Of a DNA stretch of 64,000 nt, positions 45,461 to 58,800 are shown piece by piece. How positions within the stretch are numbered: the stretch's first letter is position 1; each line of letters begins with the position of its first letter. The stretch covers positions 1,860,001-1,924,000 of the forward strand of contig CM052357.1 in NCBI GenBank assembly GCA_028551475.1, read 5' to 3'. The notes under the pieces are model-generated. The model was not told where the DNA came from. It made no database searches and saw only the letters and a program-made list of their open reading frames with translations. The position numbers and the translations under genes are program-made. This DNA comes from Casuarina equisetifolia. Its lineage: Eukaryota; Streptophyta; Magnoliopsida; Fagales; Casuarinaceae.

Positions 45461-47690
45461 TCTTCCGGTCACGTTTGCCGTTCTCCGATTCCGATTCTGC
45501 GTACTTATACTCTTTTAATTTTGGAGAAAGTTCCAGCTAAAGAGCCATGGTTGCGGGGATTCAAAAGGGTTTGATTTATTTGCAGGAAGGTACCTACTTT
45601 ATGATTAATTAATAAAAGACTATAGTAGTTATGTTTTATTCTGTTATTTGTTGTTTTTCTCGAAAAAGACCCCAAATTGCAATGGAGTTTTTGCATCGTG
45701 CCCTCGTTAGTTGTAAGTACTTTATAGTTTTCATAGTAAAGCCTGAAAGGTTACCAACATGGTTGCAGTCGTTATTTATCATTTGTCAAAACAATAGGGA
45801 ACCTCCTCCCATGCATATTTTTTGTTGAGTGATAATTGAAACTTGAGGTTTTTAATCAAAGTTCATTTATGCATGTAAATATTATACAAAAAATATGCAT
45901 GGGAAGAGTAAAAGACATCGTAAGAAGTATCTAAGCCAACTCAAATCAAGCTAAATCAACACATATGTTAAAAGAACAAAAGCAAATAAGTTCATAGATA
46001 TAGAAACAGTGAGGGACTCTTTAAATTATCATGTTCATGAAATTATTCTACTAAATAAATTTTAACAAAATAAATAAAAAACAATTTTAACTCTGTAGTG
46101 GCTAAAACCATAGTTATTTCCTAATAATAATAATAATAATAAAGAAAATAATTGACAAGTAGTTGACATTATTTTGAATACCATGTTAAAGGTTGGGTTT
46201 TCTTTTTGATTAAATAAACTTGTATGAATAACACATTAAAAAAAAGAAGGGTAAGTCTCTCATTTTGCTCTATGCATTGTACCTTTTGGAATTCTATAAA
46301 TAGAAAGAGATGTACAGAATTTATTATGAACTTGTCTTGAACATAAAGAAATTTGAAACTCTTCTAGGAAAAAGTTTCTCTTAGAATTCTATTATGGTAG
46401 TCTTAACGTGCTAATGTATACAGTGGGAGAAAGAGGAGATTCTTCTAGTCTAGGAGATCAAATTCCACTCTGTGATCTTCTGATATATAATCTTGCTCAT
46501 TATATATTGTCTCTGGAAATGATTTTATAGGACTCGGGTGTTAGAGGCAACGGCTAGAGAGGTCAGCGGCAAGAGTTGGACCTGATTTGCCTAGCCAGTG
46601 CTTCCTCTTGTCGTTTTTGGCCTATTGGAAGACTAGCGGTGCGTCAGCCGTGTGTCGATGTGCATAAAGAGGCCAGAACTGGCCGAATCGGTAGGAATAT
46701 TGGGCCAAATGTCTTGAACCGACAAATATGGGGTTTAAACTAACGAAACAGGAATCGGGTTTGAACTGGATCCGAACCGGTTGGACCGGTCAGATTGTTT
46801 CACAGGCGCTTGGGGGTGCATTGGGAGGTCCAAATTTGACGTTGTTTGAACCAAAATTTTTCTAGGAAAATTCTTGATTTTCTGGTATACACTTGGTGTT
46901 TTTTGGGTATTCTAGAAATTCAATATCATCAAAATAATGCTTATGGGGGCATTTTTTAATAGTTTTAAATGGTATTTTGTGTCATGTTCGGTGAATGTGT
47001 AATAATACAATAGCTATATATATATATATATATATATATTTGTTTTGACACAATTTGTGGCTATAGGGAATATGCATAAATATTTTGGCATATATTGACC
47101 ATGTATTGCCTTAAGGTCTTAAGTTGCATGTGAACATTTTTCCATAAAACCTAACAAGATTTATAGAAGTAAATCTAAAATATAAACCCTAAACATCAAA
47201 GAATATAGAGAAAAAAGAAATTGTTTAAGTTCTAACCATTTACAAGTGTCTTCATTAGCATCCAATTCTTACTGTGGATTGTGACAAAGCTACAACATAG
47301 TTCTCTAACAATTCTTTAGTGGGGTTTTTCACTATCTTCATGCAAATCTAATTATGCCCAGTAACATGATAATACAATCTTGATTAGTGTTTTCATTGTA
47401 TTCAAAAATTTTGATGAATAAATATAGCCCTTTAAGTTTTTTTTTTTCATTGTCAATATATATACATATTATAATGTAGGCAACAATCTCACATTATTAA
47501 GTAATATATTGAAATTCTTACTTATATGATAATAGATTTACCAACTTTTAGGTAAGTTTTTAGGTTGGATAATAGACTTTTTAATATAGTATAATAGCAT
47601 TGATTCACCTTAAATTCCCTCTAAGTTTCCATTGATTTAAGACCACTTATTACCCACCTATTGCAAACCCTTAATGGTCTAATAATTTGA
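45461..47690. other. Intergenic region left of the LTR relics; possible solo LTR
   Basis: 45,461-45,700 is the likely NDC1 promoter side. 46,240-46,400 has a TATAAATA box (46,295-46,302) followed by a leader-like stretch typical of a Copia LTR, and 46,530-46,850 is markedly less AT-rich than its flanks, but I could not define ends or a partner repeat. A (TA)n tract lies at 47,014-47,039. No gene is supported. Confidence 0.35.
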
Positions 47691-47699
47691 CCATCCTAG

Positions 47700-48660
47700 T
47701 GAAGGGCACATTGACAATTGAGAGAAAACTCCAATTTATTTATTAAATAAAGACCCCAAAAAAATCCCCCTTTCAATTATTTATATACATAATATATGGG
47801 CTCGGACCTAAAACTACCTTAGCAATCCCCTAGAACCCTTACATACCATCTATTTTTAAAGAAAGCTTGACCTTAAGCTTTCCAAATTCAAAAGTCACCT
47901 AATAGCTAGGACTTATTAGAAAAACCAAAAACTAATTGAGCCCAGCACAACTTAAGCCCAAACAAAAGACAAACCAACTTGAATTTGAACTTGAACCAGT
48001 TCGGCATTCAATGGTTGAAATCTAACGCATGATGTTTCTACTATCCCAATTTTCAAATTTTCACCATTGTGCTTTACTTGCTGGCTTTTGGCAATGATTT
48101 TGGTGCTCAATCGCACCTTTCTAGGTGACTTCCAAGCTAAGCCAACATCCTGGTGCAACAATGACCTCCCATGTGTCCCACACCCAGCATTATCACCCAT
48201 TGGAGAACCTAAGTAGTTTTGAAAGATGGAAGCCACTCTTGCTTCTCCTTCAATTCCTCTGTTGTTTCCAAATCAACCTTAAGATTGACTAGATTTGAAG
48301 AATTTGAAGTCGAACCTTCAACTTTTGACTCTTTAGCCTCTACCTCCTTCCCTCCTCTCGTAGATATGTGTTCAATTCTCTCAAATATGTACAAAAGATT
48401 AAGTCATTTTGGCCCATCTAATCCAAGGTTATGGCCGTCTTCACCAATGGACCTCTTATCTTTGCAACATCTTCTTTCATCTAATATAATATGCTAATCA
48501 AAGGGCAATTCCTTAGGCCGATACTACTCTAATACCAATTGTTATTAGCATGATTGGGGACAATTGGATTTTGCCTGGAATAAGGTCTCATTAGAGGGAA
48601 ACTTAGACCTCTAGTTTTACCTATATTATCTTGATAAAGATATTGGTGAGCTTTTTAGTT
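47700..48660 (-). mobile_element. Decayed minus-strand LTR element, gag-like end
   Basis: Plus-strand actctaatacca at about 48,525-48,536 is the reverse of a tRNA-Met-type primer-binding site (tggtattagagt), and directly beyond it a TG-starting stretch (tgttattagcatg) would be the LTR edge. On its left are two minus-strand open stretches (48,394-48,209 and 48,236-47,952) with charged, gag-like composition. No protease or polymerase and no second LTR were identified. Confidence 0.35.
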
Positions 48661-48661
48661 T

Positions 48662-48880
48662 TATTTTTTTTTATGAAAAGGTAAGTTTACATTAATAAAA
48701 ATTAGTATGTAAAACGATATAGGCAATACCCTAACATTACAAAAATTACAAAAATGTGAAGGTTAGAAACCTCCAAATCATACTCAAAATGACATTTTAT
48801 TGTAAGAATTTTATATTTTGAAATAAAGAACACTCTTTTCTATAATTTTCCTTATTTTAGCCAAGAGAATTTGGATGTCA
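48662..48880 (-). repeat. LINE/SINE-like 3' end, well-preserved copy
   Basis: Plus-strand T-run, then gaaaaggtaagtttacatta, ttaataaaaattagta, accctaacattacaaaaatt, gaaacctccaaatcatactc and aaaatgacattt. Read on the minus strand this is a 3' end with an A-tail. It inserted within or next to the LTR relic. Confidence 0.55.
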
Positions 48881-51270
48881 ATTATTTTATTCTGAAATCA
48901 TCTTCTATTACATTCAGTCTATACGTAATAAATACAAGGTAAAAAAAATATTTTAAGGAGTTTTGAAGTTAAATATCTTCATTTAGCTATCATAATCATC
49001 TATTGTAATTCTCTATTCTAAGCAAAAATAATCTTACAAATCATCCTTGTCCATCTATATTAAAAAAAAAAAGATGACTTTTGTTTTCAACTTGCATTTG
49101 ACAAAGGATATTTGTAAGCATTTAAGATTAATTAAATACTATCTAACATTCATTGAAGCTCATGGTAGGTCTTGTTTGTTCGTTTCATAGGGATTTATAT
49201 GCTAAACTATATCTATCTTTGTATTTGTGTGTTTGTGAGTGATATTGCACTTAAAGTTTGTTTGCTTTTATTGTTGACACTCACGGTTAACAAAACATCA
49301 ACTACATTGATTGAACTTCAATATATTCTTTCACACATCAATGATAACGTCTTGTGTGTTTGTGTAATTGATTCATACTCTTGTACTTGAAAAGATTAAT
49401 TGTTTGTGCAACAAAATACTCTTAATTTAATCATCATAACATTATTGTCCAAAGAGTTAAGATAAGAAGAATACATGGAGAAGACTCATATTATTTTTGC
49501 ATTACTTAGTGTTAAAGAATTTCATTTGTAATATAATTTATTTTAGCACCTAATAAATGATTGACTTGAAACTTAAATTTTTATAAATCCTTGTGTAGTT
49601 GATTTAAGGTGTTTTGACATCTATGTATTGAGATCGCTTAAACTTACTTGTAGTTACAGGACATAAAGTTGTTATGAATAGGAAAATTCCATGGGTAATA
49701 AGAAATTTGTATTTGGCTAGCATACACCCATGTAACATGTACCTATGATATAAGAATCCCCAATTGTGTTTAATTGAGAAAAGGGTATAGCTAGTCTCAC
49801 GGGGAGGAGAACCATCCTTAAACATACTACATATCTCTCCCTCCCTCCTTTCCTCCCTTCTCTCTCTCTCTCTCTCTCTCTTTATCTTGTTTATTTGTGT
49901 ATTGATTGATTAAGATTGCTTAGATTGCTTAGATGGTAAATAATTAGAAAGAAATATCAAATGCATATAATTAAAAATTAAAAAGATGTAAAAAGAAAAC
50001 AAATAGACAATCACCTAATTTAATCTCCCTTTTTATGTCACCATAGTAATTATATATATTAGGAATCATGGTTAAGATAAAAAACGGTTATACCAATTTT
50101 GAAATTAGCTTTTTGGTTGAATAACATGCCTCTTAATGTTAACAAGCCTAAACATGAGACAATATGTTCGTTGTTCAACTCATAATTCTTCATGATTCAA
50201 AAGCCTCTTATTTTTATCGATAAAAATGAATAAATTTTTGGAATTTTATTGTTTCTCTTAAATAATGTCACATATATATTCCCAAATAAATGACAGTTTC
50301 AATGTTATTATTTTATTAAATATCTTATATCCCAAAATTAAAAAAAATATATATAAAAAAAAAAAAAGAGAGACATAGTTCCATTGTTGTGAGACACTTT
50401 AATTCCATAAGTAACTCCCCTCATATTGGCAATTAATGTGTACCATTTTTACATCCAAATAAAAATATCAAGTGAAGCCAAAAAGTACTCTCATACATTT
50501 ATTTCATAACTTGACACTAACATAAACAAAAAAAGCTCTAAAACTTGGAGTTCTTATCCATAAAATCTAACTTTCTTACGTGTGATGTCATGCCACTTAC
50601 CTTGAAACCACTAAAAAAATTTGACAAGTGATACAAGCTTGATTTACACAAGTTATATAAAATGGAAGTCAGGAATAAGGAATCTTCTAGTGGACAATAA
50701 AAACTACTAATGAATACATTATTGCAATCCTAAAACTATAAAGAAATGTTCAAAAGTGTGTGTATTTATGTTCAAAAGGAGACAACTTACAAGAGATTGA
50801 GAACATTTTGCCTATGTTAAAGCTTCTTAACAATAGATGAATGCCTTTCACGCTTCTTCATATACTACTTCATATATTGTTTCTAACACTCTAACAAACA
50901 TCTTGCAATATCCAAGCCTATAAGTTGTTTTCTCTCAACACATTGCACTATGCATTCTTCCTTAATATACAAATGATTAACAAAAGGGTGATTCTTATGT
51001 TGTGGATCCAAAAAGAGGCACCTAAAGAGAAGACCAATAACACACCACGTCTATTAACGGTGATTCTCCTTCACAAACTACCATTGCACTTTCATCGGAA
51101 TAATGATTGTAATTCCCATTTTGATGAATGGTGTCAAAGATAGAATGAGATAACATGACAGTGGAAAAGAAAAAGGTAAGGTCATCAGCATGCACTTTGG
51201 TAATTGCCAAGATGAACAACTCCACCATTAGTAGTACAAGTTTGGTAGTGGATTTTGTAGTCATCAAATT
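48881..51270. other. AT-rich intergenic DNA
   Basis: No gene, RNA or defined element seen. A (TC)n microsatellite lies at 49,859-49,881. The open stretches found here are short and lack recognisable motifs. Confidence 0.5.
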
Positions 51271-51271
51271 C

Positions 51272-51480
51272 ATGTTTTTTTTTTGAAATGTAAGTTTGCA
51301 TTAATAAAAAGTAGTGTACGAAAATAGAGGGGCATAAACTAGAATTATAAAATTTTGACAACTATGAAAAGATTAAGGTTAGAAGCCTCTAAATCTCACT
51401 CAAAATGGCATTTTCCTATAATGATTTTACATTTTGAAACAAAGAAGCTCTCCCTTATATAGTTTTTCTTTGAAAATTAT
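51272..51480 (-). repeat. LINE/SINE-like 3' end
   Basis: T-run at about 51,275-51,283, then the family blocks aatgtaagtttgcattaata, gttagaagcctctaaatctc and actcaaaatggcatttt, collinear with the 48,662 copy. Confidence 0.55.
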
Positions 51481-52169
51481 TTTTCTTTTTGTCTAATAGA
51501 AAAATTACCTATATACACTAGTTCTAATCTTTGTTGCAATTATATAGCTTGAAATCATTCTAAATGAAATAACATTTAAAATATTAGTTTAAGGTTGTTG
51601 GCTTTTGGGAGTATGATAGTATACTAGTGCATTTGTTTTAACCTTTAGTTACTATTTTGGTTAAAGAGATATGCCTTTACAAAAGTTTCCTAAATTAACA
51701 CCTAACTCCTATAGGAAATTTAGCATACAAGAAACAATTAGTTTAAAAAAACATGTGACAAACTATGATATAATTTTAACAATATATTAGTCCCTTATTC
51801 CAATAAAATGTTATATTAATAGATATTATAAGAATGCAAGAGTGAATTACAAATAGAAATGACATCTTCAAGCGTAAAATTTCATAGAAAGAGAAAAATT
51901 AAATAACAAAAAATTATATTCTACCAATTATGGCTAGATATAGCAAATCAATAAAAGTGAAATGCCATGAAAACTAAAAACAATTAAATAACATCAAGAG
52001 ACAAGGAGGTTAGGACAAAAGCCTTTATTAGATCATCAAATAGCTATGGAAGTAATTGGTAGGTTAACTAGTGAAAACAAAGCAAATTATTTTCAAATAA
52101 TTTTACAAAGTCCTAGTAACCTTTGTTTGTTTCTAACTCCTAACATTCAAATTGTACAATGCATAATTC

Positions 52170-52365
52170 CTTGGGAAATGGAGTCAAGATGAGTTTATAG
52201 TAAAATTCCATCGCCCTAAGGAAGCCAAGTATAGTAACTTGGCATAACGCTAGAAAAGCTAGGACGCGTTTATGAATGTGAGGCCACATCCTCTTGTAGC
52301 TTTCATACAAGGGAACATAAACTTTAAGTGCATGTTGGACAAAAAAACCCAAAAAAAATTAGGAG
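52170..52365 (-). pseudogene. Solo exon relic of an OSCA/CSC1-like channel gene
   Basis: On the minus strand it reads ALKVYVPLYESYKRMWPHIH and continues to VTILGF, matching the last exon of the OSCA-like gene at 61,534-61,158. The run of matching sequence starts at the same acceptor side (TTGTCCAACA) and fades after about 60 codons. No other exon is seen nearby, so it is an isolated fragment of a partial duplication. Confidence 0.75.
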
Positions 52366-53211
52366 CCTAATAAAGCTTAGATTTCTTAAGAGATTTTTTT
52401 TAAGCTTATGTATATGGTATTTGCACATTTTAAGAAGTAATGAACGATGAGGTATTACTTTTTCTTTTTTCTTTTTTCTTTTTCCTTTCCATAAATTTGT
52501 TAGGACATGATAATGTGTGTGGTTGTGTCAAGGGTCCTAGTAAGTCTACAAATCCTTCTTGGTGGTTATAGAATAGGATATATACTCTAATATTCAATTG
52601 TAACTTTTGATGTTATAAAGACATTTGAAGATCCTAACAATTAGTATTAGAGTGCATTGCACATTTAACCTATATTGCTAGTAGGTTGTTAGAAAAGGAT
52701 TGTTGGGGCTTAACGGTATATGGTTGTGCCAAATATCCCACTAGGCTTGCAAGTTTTGCTAATGAGATGATCAAGAAATAGAATAAACAATCTAACTAGA
52801 AACCATTATTTTTGGTGTAATAGTAATGCCTAAAGGTTTTAAAAATATTTTCACTCTCACAAGGCCAAACACTACCAAACTTAATATGCATGTTTTAAAT
52901 ATACAAAAATCATGCAGCAAAAACATTCAACAATCAAAGAAAATATTGAGAATTTTATGTTTTTTGAGACAAACCATTCCAGTGTTCACCAAGAAGCAAT
53001 TTTTTTACCATTTGGAGTATTTCATAAATAGTGGGCCACTAATGACTCTCTTTGGTCTTTGTAACTACTTACCAAATGAAATAACACATTTATGGATCCT
53101 CAAAGCCTTATACAACTCTAGCAAATGTTTAGGTGATAAAATTATGGTTTTACCCTTGAGAAAATTACTATTTAACCCTTTTTTAGGAATTTTGACTCCT
53201 TAAAAGACCAA

Positions 53212-53325
53212 CATTCATATCCTCAACTTGGTCATATAAGAATTATGGCCTATGTAATTAAATCACAGCATTCATATCCTCAACTTGGTCGTATAAGAAT
53301 TATGGCCTATGTAATTAAATCATAA
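53212..53325. repeat. 57-bp tandem duplication
   Basis: Two head-to-tail copies starting cattcatatcctcaacttgg at 53,212 and 53,269, differing at only a few positions. No coding role seen. Confidence 0.88.
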
Positions 53326-53329
53326 CACT

Positions 53330-55100
53330 TATCTTTAACATTATCCCTCACTTGCATATTAATATAAGCATTACAAGTGAATTGAAGCCCAACTTCAAGG
53401 CATAGGGAATTATGAAGCAGAAATTCATCTCTAACTCTATACCATATTATAGTGTGAAGACCCATTCTAAAATCTTAAGGCATTAGGTGAGAAAATCTCA
53501 TTACTTATAAGCTCAAGAATCCATTCTCATGCTTCTAATGTAGGACAATACCCATCTTTAATACTTTATGTTGTTTGGCAGTCAGAGGAAATTTTCTAGT
53601 CAATAAAATCATTTCGATTTAATTAATCGATAAACTTTGGAGGCCTTCCAGCTGCCATTTGAACGCAAATGTAATATTTCAGGACGATGACAGCTTAAGA
53701 AGGTGGAAAGAGAGGCTGCTTGGTTGTTTGGAAAGTGATGTACATGGTTTGTTTTTGGCATTTCCTTATGCTCCCACACATTTTTATTCCATATTATAAT
53801 CGGTTCGTTGCCTGACTTTGTTGTCAGCTATGTTAGCCCAAATGGAACCTGATCAGAGTAGCATAAGATTATTTAAAACCTGTTTATGGGGAAGTTGCCT
53901 GAAAATGAGGGAAGGCAGTAAGTAGAAGACGGACAACGAATTGGGTTACTGTATCAAGTGAAATCAACATATTAATTTGGTCAAAGTACTGTAATTCCTT
54001 CTTAAATCCCTTAAGAATTCATAAGCAGAAAGTTCCACAAGACCGTGTGCAGTAAACAATATAGCATGAAAATTAACTTCCAACATCTATCGCAATAGTC
54101 GGGGATAACAACAACTAAAGCGAGGATCTTACAACAGCAAAAACATATCCAATGAAAAGATATGGCAAAGCATCTTTTAAGCCAAAAAAAAAAAAAAAAA
54201 AACGAATTCTACCCTCCAAATCTGTCCCAACAAAAGTGAACAAAATGGAACGACAGCAGAATTCCGTTTATGCTTCCCATCCTTCCAATCCTTAATCATA
54301 TGGAATTTGAATATATGCAGCATCACACAAAAAAGGGACATCAGCGTACGTACCAGCAACAGCACATGCCAAAGATCACCATGAATCAATTTCCATAAGA
54401 TCGCCATCGTCGATCTAGGTGACTGCTCTCCAGTGGTTACCTATCATGTTGGCATTGGTTGATGCGTACATCGTTCTACATGCCAACGCTCCCTTCAGCA
54501 AGCGCTAGTCCTCCTAGCATGCGTCTTTTGGTTTCTACCGTGCATTCCTTTGGAGCATGTCTACTTCTCCATGAACAACGTTGGCTTGGTTTTGAAGCCT
54601 TTGTTGCCTCAGCAATCTTCTTGCGTGCCATGTATGTGCAATCTAACATTGGCCCATGTCATGGGCCCTAGGTGCCTTTCTCATCTTGTGCATATCCCAC
54701 ACGTATCACTTCTCATGTCACCCCCCAACTCTTTCGCTTCTAGGTCGACGTTGGCTTTATGATTAGTAACGCTTGCAATTTACGCAGGCGTTACATCAAA
54801 CTATCTAGCAAACAACAAACGATGTAGAATCTCACAATTGATGGGGTTTGCCCCCATTTGGATGGATATGGAGGCCGCAAAGGCATGAAATTCATCTCCT
54901 AATTCGCAAAAGAGATGTGTGATACTTGTTACCTAACATTGCTTCGCTAACCGCCAATGACAAATCCACAAACTACTTCGTTTGGTGAAGATATTCATTG
55001 ATGCTTCAATTCCTTTTACGAAGGGAATGAAGTTGCATTCTCAAAGATGTCATGTGGGTTGCTGACTATTAAAGGATCTGTACAAACGGCAATCTCATAC
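53330..55100. other. Intergenic DNA of mixed composition
   Basis: No gene is supported. A minus-strand open stretch of 76 codons at 54,407-54,177 has a hydrophobic centre but no recognisable family. 54,440-55,050 is less AT-rich than the flanks and looks like old element sequence, without LTRs or domains that I can name. Confidence 0.35.
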
Positions 55101-55106
55101 CGGTGC

Positions 55107-55155
55107 AAGGGAACCCAGCGCTGCACCTTATAAGGTGCAGGTTTCCCTCCTTGTT
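55107..55155. repeat. Palindrome within a longer imperfect inverted repeat
   Basis: 55,121-55,140 is a perfect 20-bp palindrome (CTGCACCTTATAAGGTGCAG). The outer bases (aagggaaccc on the left, ggtttccctcctt on the right) pair imperfectly and extend the hairpin to about 49 bp. Confidence 0.85.
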
Positions 55156-55183
55156 TGCCAACGTTGGTTTTCTTGGGCTAATT

Positions 55184-55309
55184 GGGGCCTGCACTTCATC
55201 AACAGGATGGGAAGTACTACGAGACAACTATGGCAGACGGCTGACTGGGGCCTGCACTTCATCAACAGGATGGGAAGTACTCCCAGACAACTGTGGCAGA
55301 CTTCTCTTG
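55184..55309. repeat. 63-bp tandem duplication
   Basis: Two head-to-tail copies starting ggggcctgcacttcatcaac at 55,184 and 55,247. The period is a multiple of three and the stretch is open in two plus-strand frames, but no known protein is evident. Confidence 0.88.
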
Positions 55310-56535
55310 TGGGTCAATTGGGTGATGATCTGGTTTGACAACATTGCCAAAATCTAGCCCAACACTGTCTAGTCACGGATGAGTCAAGCCATTAGAGTTT
55401 TGAATAGATTTTGATGGAGATAGTTCAGATTTGTCATCTGTAGAGAGAATTGGGAGAAAACGAGGAATGGGGTAAGCTGACTTTTCCAGATGACAAAATT
55501 AGACCCATTCAAGCGTTTTCCAATGGCCAGGAAGGGGATGGTTGGGGAATATGAAGTCAAGTTTGGGTTTGGTTAAGGAATAAAGGAAGGAATGGGTGCG
55601 ATGGTTTGGGATTAGAGGGGGTGGGGGAGGCTATGAATGTTTTGGGAAAAAGGGTTTGTGCCAAGCCGGCTAATCTTATAAAAAGGTAGAATGGTAAGGA
55701 TTGCCAGAAAGCTAAATATGGTGAACAAAGAAGAAGAAAACATTAGACGAATATGTGTCGTATTATTGATAATTTTCCATACTTTACAAGATTGATTTTG
55801 ACCAGTATTTGTACAATTACAAACAAATCAACAAATCAAGTTGAAAAGGAAACCGATTATTTATAGATGATTTTCAGTTGATGGCTTTGGCGGGGAGTAG
55901 TATTGATTTTGACTCCCGCAACCTGGAAGCATTGAAGTCAACACTGACATGGACCAGGCTTGATGTGGCTGAACATTTGACGTGGGCTTTGACATGAACG
56001 CTGACATGGTTGTTGACATGGAAGCTGTGTGGGAAGGGGTGTGCTTTAACATACACAAAGTTAGAAGCGTACAACAATTAGCTCACAAGGACTATTGTTG
56101 TATAACCATTGCCATGGTGGGTAAAGTAGAGATCTAAAAACCTATAGCAATAAGTATTGCAAGAGAAGTAGGAATGACAGTGCTGGAAATAATTTTGTTT
56201 TCACAAAAGAAAAGATCTACAGATGAATTTGTTAAGAAAACCTATTTCTTCTTAAAAAAAAAAGACTTAAAGGATAAGATATATGTTAAGGAATATAGAC
56301 TCACACCATAAATATAGGATTCTTGAGCTAGAGATTTGCTCCAATCCTATGCAAACTTAGCATTCTTAGTGTGTACGGAAGTGTTAAAGAATGTAAACCC
56401 ACACTAAAGAGTATAAAATCATTTATTATTCTTTAAATATGAATTTATTTATTTAGCCATTAAAGTTAACTTTTAGATTGAATTTTGAATACTCTTATAA
56501 CATTGTAGTTTTATAAAAGGAAAACAATATTGGAT
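55310..56535. other. Intergenic DNA left of the second Copia element
   Basis: No gene seen. 55,930-56,020 carries several spaced copies of a tgacatgg-like word on the plus strand (ctgacatgg, ttgacatgg). Otherwise unremarkable. Confidence 0.4.
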
Positions 56536-58639
56536 TGTTGGAAATATGTTTTTATCATGACTTTTGCTCTTTATGGTTATTTTCATATATGCATGGATGC
56601 TTGTAGTTTGAGATAGTTAGTTTATGGAAATATTCTATATTATTTCTTTCCTTAACAAGTATACAAACATTGTATTATAACTAGGCCTACTACTTCTAAG
56701 TCTAAGTATAGAAATACAAAACCTTTTTCCTAATTCACTATTTTCTACTTTCTAAATCTATACTTTCTATCATGGTATTAAAGCTGGTTATTTCTTGGCC
56801 TAGCTTTTGTTTTGTTTTTTGTTTTATTGTCCCATTTGTATTTATTCTCTGTCTTAACTTCTTGTTGTAGGTATTCACAAAACCTGCAAAACAATGTCAA
56901 AAAGCTCCAATGTGGAAATTGATTTTTTTTTTTTTAGCCAAATTGAAAATAGTGAACAAAGATCATCTTACCATTACGTTTACCCTTTTTGTTTCTCTAA
57001 CCAAACAATAGCCTTTGGACAACCATGCACCAACCACCAACTTCCTCGAGCAATTCCAAGAAATATTGCTGTGAGTATTGCAAAAGCCCTTATTAGACTA
57101 AAGATACTTGTTAAAAATTACATGGCAATCTTGCAAATACAAACAAAAAAGAAAAGAAAAAAGGATTTTTTAGCTCACTAGGTACTTGCTTAGCTTGATA
57201 ACTCAATTCACTAGCCTTTTCTAATGCTTAATTCCAGAAGATCATGGTTGCTTTCAATCAAATTGGGGTCCAAACAAGACTATTAGTTATGTGAATGCAT
57301 TTTATTGCTTAATGAATGCTCTTTTTATTAATGCTTGAATTATTAAGTTAAGGGCTAGTTATCACATTATTTATGATGAATTTTTTTTCCATTCATAAAA
57401 TCAACTTCTCCATCCATTTTGGTTTGTTTATGCAATGGTGATGTCATTACAATCATTAAAATTAAGTGTTCATGCCCTTAAATTTGTTTTTATGGGCTAC
57501 TCAACTTTACAAAAGGGTTATGTGTTTTAAACCCCTTCATAGGATACGTCTTTGTTAATAAGGATGTTGTATTTCATGAGGATATCTTTTCTTATGCAAC
57601 CCATTTGACTCCTTGAATGCCATAGGATCCTCCTTTTCCCAACCATTAGTTTTGTCACAAATGGTAAGCCTTTATTGTTGGTGTTCCTTCTTTTTATAAA
57701 ACCCCTTGTTGCCCCTTATTAATGGATTATTCCACCATTGGTTTTGGCTCTCCATTTGATGTTTCTAACCTTTTATCTATTGATTCCACCCTTATCCAAT
57801 GCTAGTTGTCTCCTCACCTAGCTCACTTGCCACATACTAAGATGCTCTTTCTCCACCGCCTCTTAAGTCTCCATAGGATGCTCCTGATGATTCCTTGGCT
57901 ATTGTCCCATATAAGGCCTTAATTGTACCATGCATTGCTCTAGTTACACTACTCAGCCTCCCACTTGGACCAAGGATTATATTTATTCTAACTTGTGCTT
58001 CTCAAGTACTTACTATCTTGCCTTTTCATATGTAAGCTTTGTCAAGCTCTCTTTATAACATCTTTGTTGCATCAATTGTATGTTAACAGAACATGAACCA
58101 TCTTCTCATTTTGAAGCTACCAAGGATCCTTGTTGGTAATACACTATCATAGCCAAACTTCATGCCCTTATAGAGAGCAACACATGGAAGCTTGTTCCTT
58201 GTTCTTCTCATTGGAAGTCCATTGGCCACAATAGGTTTATAAGATTAAATACAAAACTCATGAATCAATTAAGTGTTACAAGGCATGATTGGTAGGAAAG
58301 TGTTTTACTTAGAAAAGAGGGTTTTGACTATTATGAGACCTTTTCCCCTATGGCCAGGTATGTTATTATTTGTTCTCTCATTGTTATTCTTGCTTTCCAT
58401 GATTAACCTCTATATCATATAGATGTTCATAATGCTTTCCTTCATAGTAATTTAAAAGAGGAAATCTATATGGACCTTCTATAGGAATTATGTAGCCAAG
58501 AAGTCTTAAGTATGTTATCTCCATGAATCCTTATAAGGTTATAAACAAGCATCTTGACAGTGGTACACAAAATTCATTAAAGCCCTTATATTTACTCTTT
58601 TTATACATTCCTACTATGACTATGTTATGTTCATGTGGA

Positions 58640-58800
58640 CACAAGATACATCATTTATTTATTTCTTGATATATATGGATGACATTTTGATTATAAGGAA
58701 TGGTGAAACTGCTATAAAAGATTTTAAGAAGCCCTTGTATTCTACTTTTCATATTAAAGACTTAGGTTCACCTAAGTACTTCTTGGTATTAAGATAACAT
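58640..58800 (+). pseudogene. Copia reverse transcriptase remnant
   Basis: The frame around 58,672 reads the polymerase active-site motif Y-M-D-D followed by I-L-I, then FKKPLYSTFHIKDLGSPKYF, the conserved stretch after the active site in Ty1/Copia reverse transcriptases. The remaining RT is scattered over 57,200-58,640 with many breaks. Confidence 0.85.

Noticed and set aside
54177-54407. Hydrophobic 76-codon open frame as a small membrane protein
   Set aside because: No recognisable family, splice context or promoter, and it starts from a T-rich run. Not enough to call a gene.
55930-56020. Spaced tgacatgg words as a CRISPR-like or regulated array
   Set aside because: Unit length and spacing are irregular and the context is a plant nuclear genome.
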